In this document: positions 5,820 to 7,003 of the stretch, piece by piece
How positions within the stretch are numbered: the stretch's first letter is position 1
Layout: each line of letters opens with the position of its first letter
Source: JBOGFI01 sp050743365
Lineage (GTDB): Bacteria; Actinomycetota; Acidimicrobiia; IMCC26256; JACDBD01
NCBI GenBank assembly: GCA_050743365.1
Contig: JBOGFI010000132.1
Location: 1 to 7,003, forward strand
Direction: 5' to 3'
Length of the DNA: 7,003 bases
Translations under genes and position numbers: made by a program
The notes under the pieces: generated by a model
What the model was told of the DNA's origin: nothing
What the model saw: the letters and a program-made list of their open reading frames with translations, nothing else
The model's database searches: none

Positions 5820-6524
5820 GTGAACCGCACCGACCGTCTCTACGCCGTCGTCGAGGTCCTGCGGGCGACCTCCCCCCGGGCCCGCACCGCACGAGAGCTG
5901 GCCGAGCGGTTCGAGGTGAGCGTGCGCACGATCGAGCGCGACATCTCGGCGCTCCAGCAGTCCGGCGTGCCGATCTGGGCGACGCCCGGTCCCGGCGGCG
6001 GGTACTCGGTCGACCCTTCGATGACGCTGCCGTCTCTCAACTTCAGCGCCGACGAGGCGACCGCGGTCGCGGTTGCGCTCGCCGCGAGCGGGCCGATCCC
6101 GTTCGGCGACTCCGCCCGTTCGGCGTTGCGCAAGCTGGTGGCGGCGATGTCGACCGCCAACCGGGAGGGTGCGCGCGAGCTCATGGGCCGGATCCACCTG
6201 CTCCAGCAGCACGGCAAGCTGGAGGCCACGCCGGTGGTCCGGGCGGTCGAGGCGGCGGTGACCGAGCGCAAGGTGCTGGAGCTCGACTACGTCGACAAGG
6301 ACGGGCAGCGCACCGGCCGGCTGGTCGAGCCCTACGGCCTCGCCGGGTCGGAGGAGCACTGGTACCTCATGGCCTGGTGCCGCCTGCGCGGCGGAGGCCG
6401 CTCGTTCCGTCTCGATCGCATCGTCGGCGCCCGCGTGACCGACGAGCATGCTCCGGAACGGGGGCTCGACGAGGTCGCGGGCGAGATCGCCGCCTACGCG
6501 CGCGAGACGAGCCTCGACGCCTGA
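5820..6524 (+). CDS. WYL-domain transcriptional regulator (HTH/WYL, YafY-like, short form)
   Basis: This 234-residue protein starts with a DeoR-like winged helix-turn-helix, with the recognition region AERFEVSVRTIERDISAL at about 28-45, followed by the wing PGPGGGYSV (57-64). A linker leads to a WYL ligand-binding domain with WYL at 181-183 and the RSFRLDRI segment at 194-201. It should bind DNA as a dimer and sense a small ligand or nucleic acid through the WYL domain. It stops soon after the WYL domain, whereas many actinobacterial members run past 300 residues with a WCX extension. The GTG at 5820 is the only plausible start: GGAGG (5813-5817) is only two bases away, too close for normal initiation, while CAAGCT (5807-5812) ends seven bases upstream and could be the -10 of a leaderless transcript. 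It is divergent from the DUF427 gene, its likeliest target together with itself. Confidence 0.92.
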   Translation: MNRTDRLYAVVEVLRATSPRARTARELAERFEVSVRTIERDISALQQSGVPIWATPGPGGGYSVDPSMTLPSLNFSADEATAVAVALAASGPIPFGDSARSALRKLVAAMSTANREGARELMGRIHLLQQHGKLEATPVVRAVEAAVTERKVLELDYVDKDGQRTGRLVEPYGLAGSEEHWYLMAWCRLRGGGRSFRLDRIVGARVTDEHAPERGLDEVAGEIAAYARETSLDA

Positions 6525-6544
6525 GACCCCGGTCACGTTCCCGA

Positions 6545-6561
6545 AACCCCGACAGGGGGTT
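6545..6561 (+). terminator. Hairpin downstream of the WYL regulator, candidate terminator
   Basis: AACCCC (6545-6550) pairs with GGGGTT (6556-6561) around a five-base loop, 20 bases after the stop codon. An alternative pairing CGACA (6550-6554) with TGTCG (6561-6565) overlaps it. No T-run follows. It would separate the regulator transcript from the VOC gene, but an operator role is also possible because it lies upstream of that gene. Confidence 0.35.
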
Positions 6562-6615
6562 GTCGCCGTCCACCCGCATCCTGTTCTCGACATCCGACGA
6601 GACGGGAGGCAAGAC

Positions 6616-6963
6616 ATGGGAGCCCCGGTGGTGTGGTTCGAGGTCGCCGGACGGGACCTCGAGACCCTGAAGAAGTTCTACGGCGGGCTGTTCGGCTGGA
6701 AGGTCGACGCCGACAACCCGATCGGCTACGGCATGGTCGACACCGGGGCCGAAGGCGGGATCCCGGGCGGGATCTTCGCCGGCGAGGTCGAGTACGTGTC
6801 CTTCTACGTGGACGTGCCCGACCTCGAAGCTCGGTTGAAGAAGGCGGAGAAGCTCGGGGCGAAGGTGGTGCAGCCGCCCACCCCCGTCCCGGGTGGGCCG
6901 ACCATCGCGATGCTCGAGGACCCCGAAGGGCACCGCATCGGCCTGAGCCAGGCGCCGAACTGA
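6616..6963 (+). CDS. VOC-superfamily (glyoxalase/bleomycin-resistance fold) protein
   Basis: This 115-residue soluble protein has the two-module beta-alpha-beta-beta-beta pattern of the vicinal oxygen chelate fold. It opens with VVWFEVAGRDLETLKKFYGG (5-24) and FGWKV, has the second module from about residue 59 (EYVSFYVDVPDLEARLKKAEKLGA), and ends with TIAMLEDPEGHRIGL (96-110). Members include glyoxalases, ring-cleavage dioxygenases and drug-binding proteins, and most short actinobacterial ones are uncharacterised. E9 could be a metal ligand, but the usual final-strand glutamate after DPxGxxxGL is absent, so a complete metal site is doubtful. The ATG is supported by GGGAGG (6604-6609) six bases upstream; the frame is open further upstream, but family similarity starts here. 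It is separated by 91 bases from the WYL regulator gene and probably has its own promoter, which I cannot identify. Confidence 0.88.
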   Translation: MGAPVVWFEVAGRDLETLKKFYGGLFGWKVDADNPIGYGMVDTGAEGGIPGGIFAGEVEYVSFYVDVPDLEARLKKAEKLGAKVVQPPTPVPGGPTIAMLEDPEGHRIGLSQAPN

Positions 6964-6972
6964 GACGCGGGG

Positions 6973-7003
6973 CCGCCGTGCCGCGCGATGCGCGGCGCGG
7001 CGG
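6973..7003 (+). terminator. Long GC-rich hairpin after the VOC gene, probable terminator
   Basis: The arms 6973-6986 and 6990-7003 pair over 14 bases around the three-base loop GAT, with one G-T wobble (6979 with 6997). The structure begins nine bases after the stop codon and reaches the last base of the window, so it may be longer. Its stability and position suit an intrinsic terminator of the U-tract-less actinobacterial kind, but whether T residues follow cannot be seen. Confidence 0.6.

Noticed and set aside
6560..6588. TTGTCG with a TGTTCT-like hexamer as promoter of the VOC gene
   Set aside because: The -10 candidate lacks the invariant second-position A, and the -35 overlaps the hairpin after the WYL gene, so the match is not convincing.
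6448..6615. Upstream extension of the VOC protein into the WYL gene end
   Set aside because: The extra segment shows no VOC similarity and GGGAGG is correctly spaced from the ATG at 6616.
1..7003. CRISPR arrays, tRNA genes, insertion sequences, phage or toxin-antitoxin genes
   Set aside because: I looked for tandem or spaced repeats, cloverleaf-like segments and transposase motifs on both strands and saw none.

Overview
The window is high-G+C DNA carrying seven complete protein-coding genes and no RNA genes, insertion sequences or CRISPR arrays that I can see. A wax ester synthase/diacylglycerol acyltransferase, a short WYL regulator, a DUF427 protein and an uncharacterised diiron protein, together with GTG starts and TANNNT-type -10 boxes, point to Actinomycetota. 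A mycobacterium-like or acidimicrobial lineage is my guess. It reads as chromosomal housekeeping or accessory lipid metabolism rather than a mobile island.

Left part (1-3462): a roughly 300-base non-coding stretch with a near-perfect 20-bp palindrome, a possible promoter and alternative hairpins leads into a class I acyl-CoA synthetase (301-1857, +). It converges, with only 10 bases between stop codons, on a WS/DGAT acyltransferase (3388-1868, -). The 74-base gap upstream of the acyltransferase holds a good promoter for it (TTGACC-17-TACGCT). The same gap has a TAGCGT box on the opposite strand, placed for leaderless transcription of the next gene.

Middle part (3463-5373): a classical NADP(H)-type short-chain dehydrogenase and a ferritin-like diiron protein form a two-gene operon with a 15-base gap. 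The diiron protein has a complete six-ligand set arranged as two copies of one module exactly 80 residues apart. Its substrate is unknown, and it is the least explained gene here. The ligase makes acyl-CoA, the acyltransferase consumes it, and the dehydrogenase/diiron pair could oxidise or reduce a lipid or an unrelated small molecule. This link is inferred from proximity only.

Right part (5374-7003): a DUF427 protein (-) converges on the diiron gene and diverges from a short WYL-domain transcription factor (+). After a probable terminator comes a small VOC/glyoxalase-fold protein (+). The window ends in a 14-bp GC-rich hairpin, probably that gene's terminator. Long open frames antisense to the real genes are by-products of the high G+C content and are not annotated.
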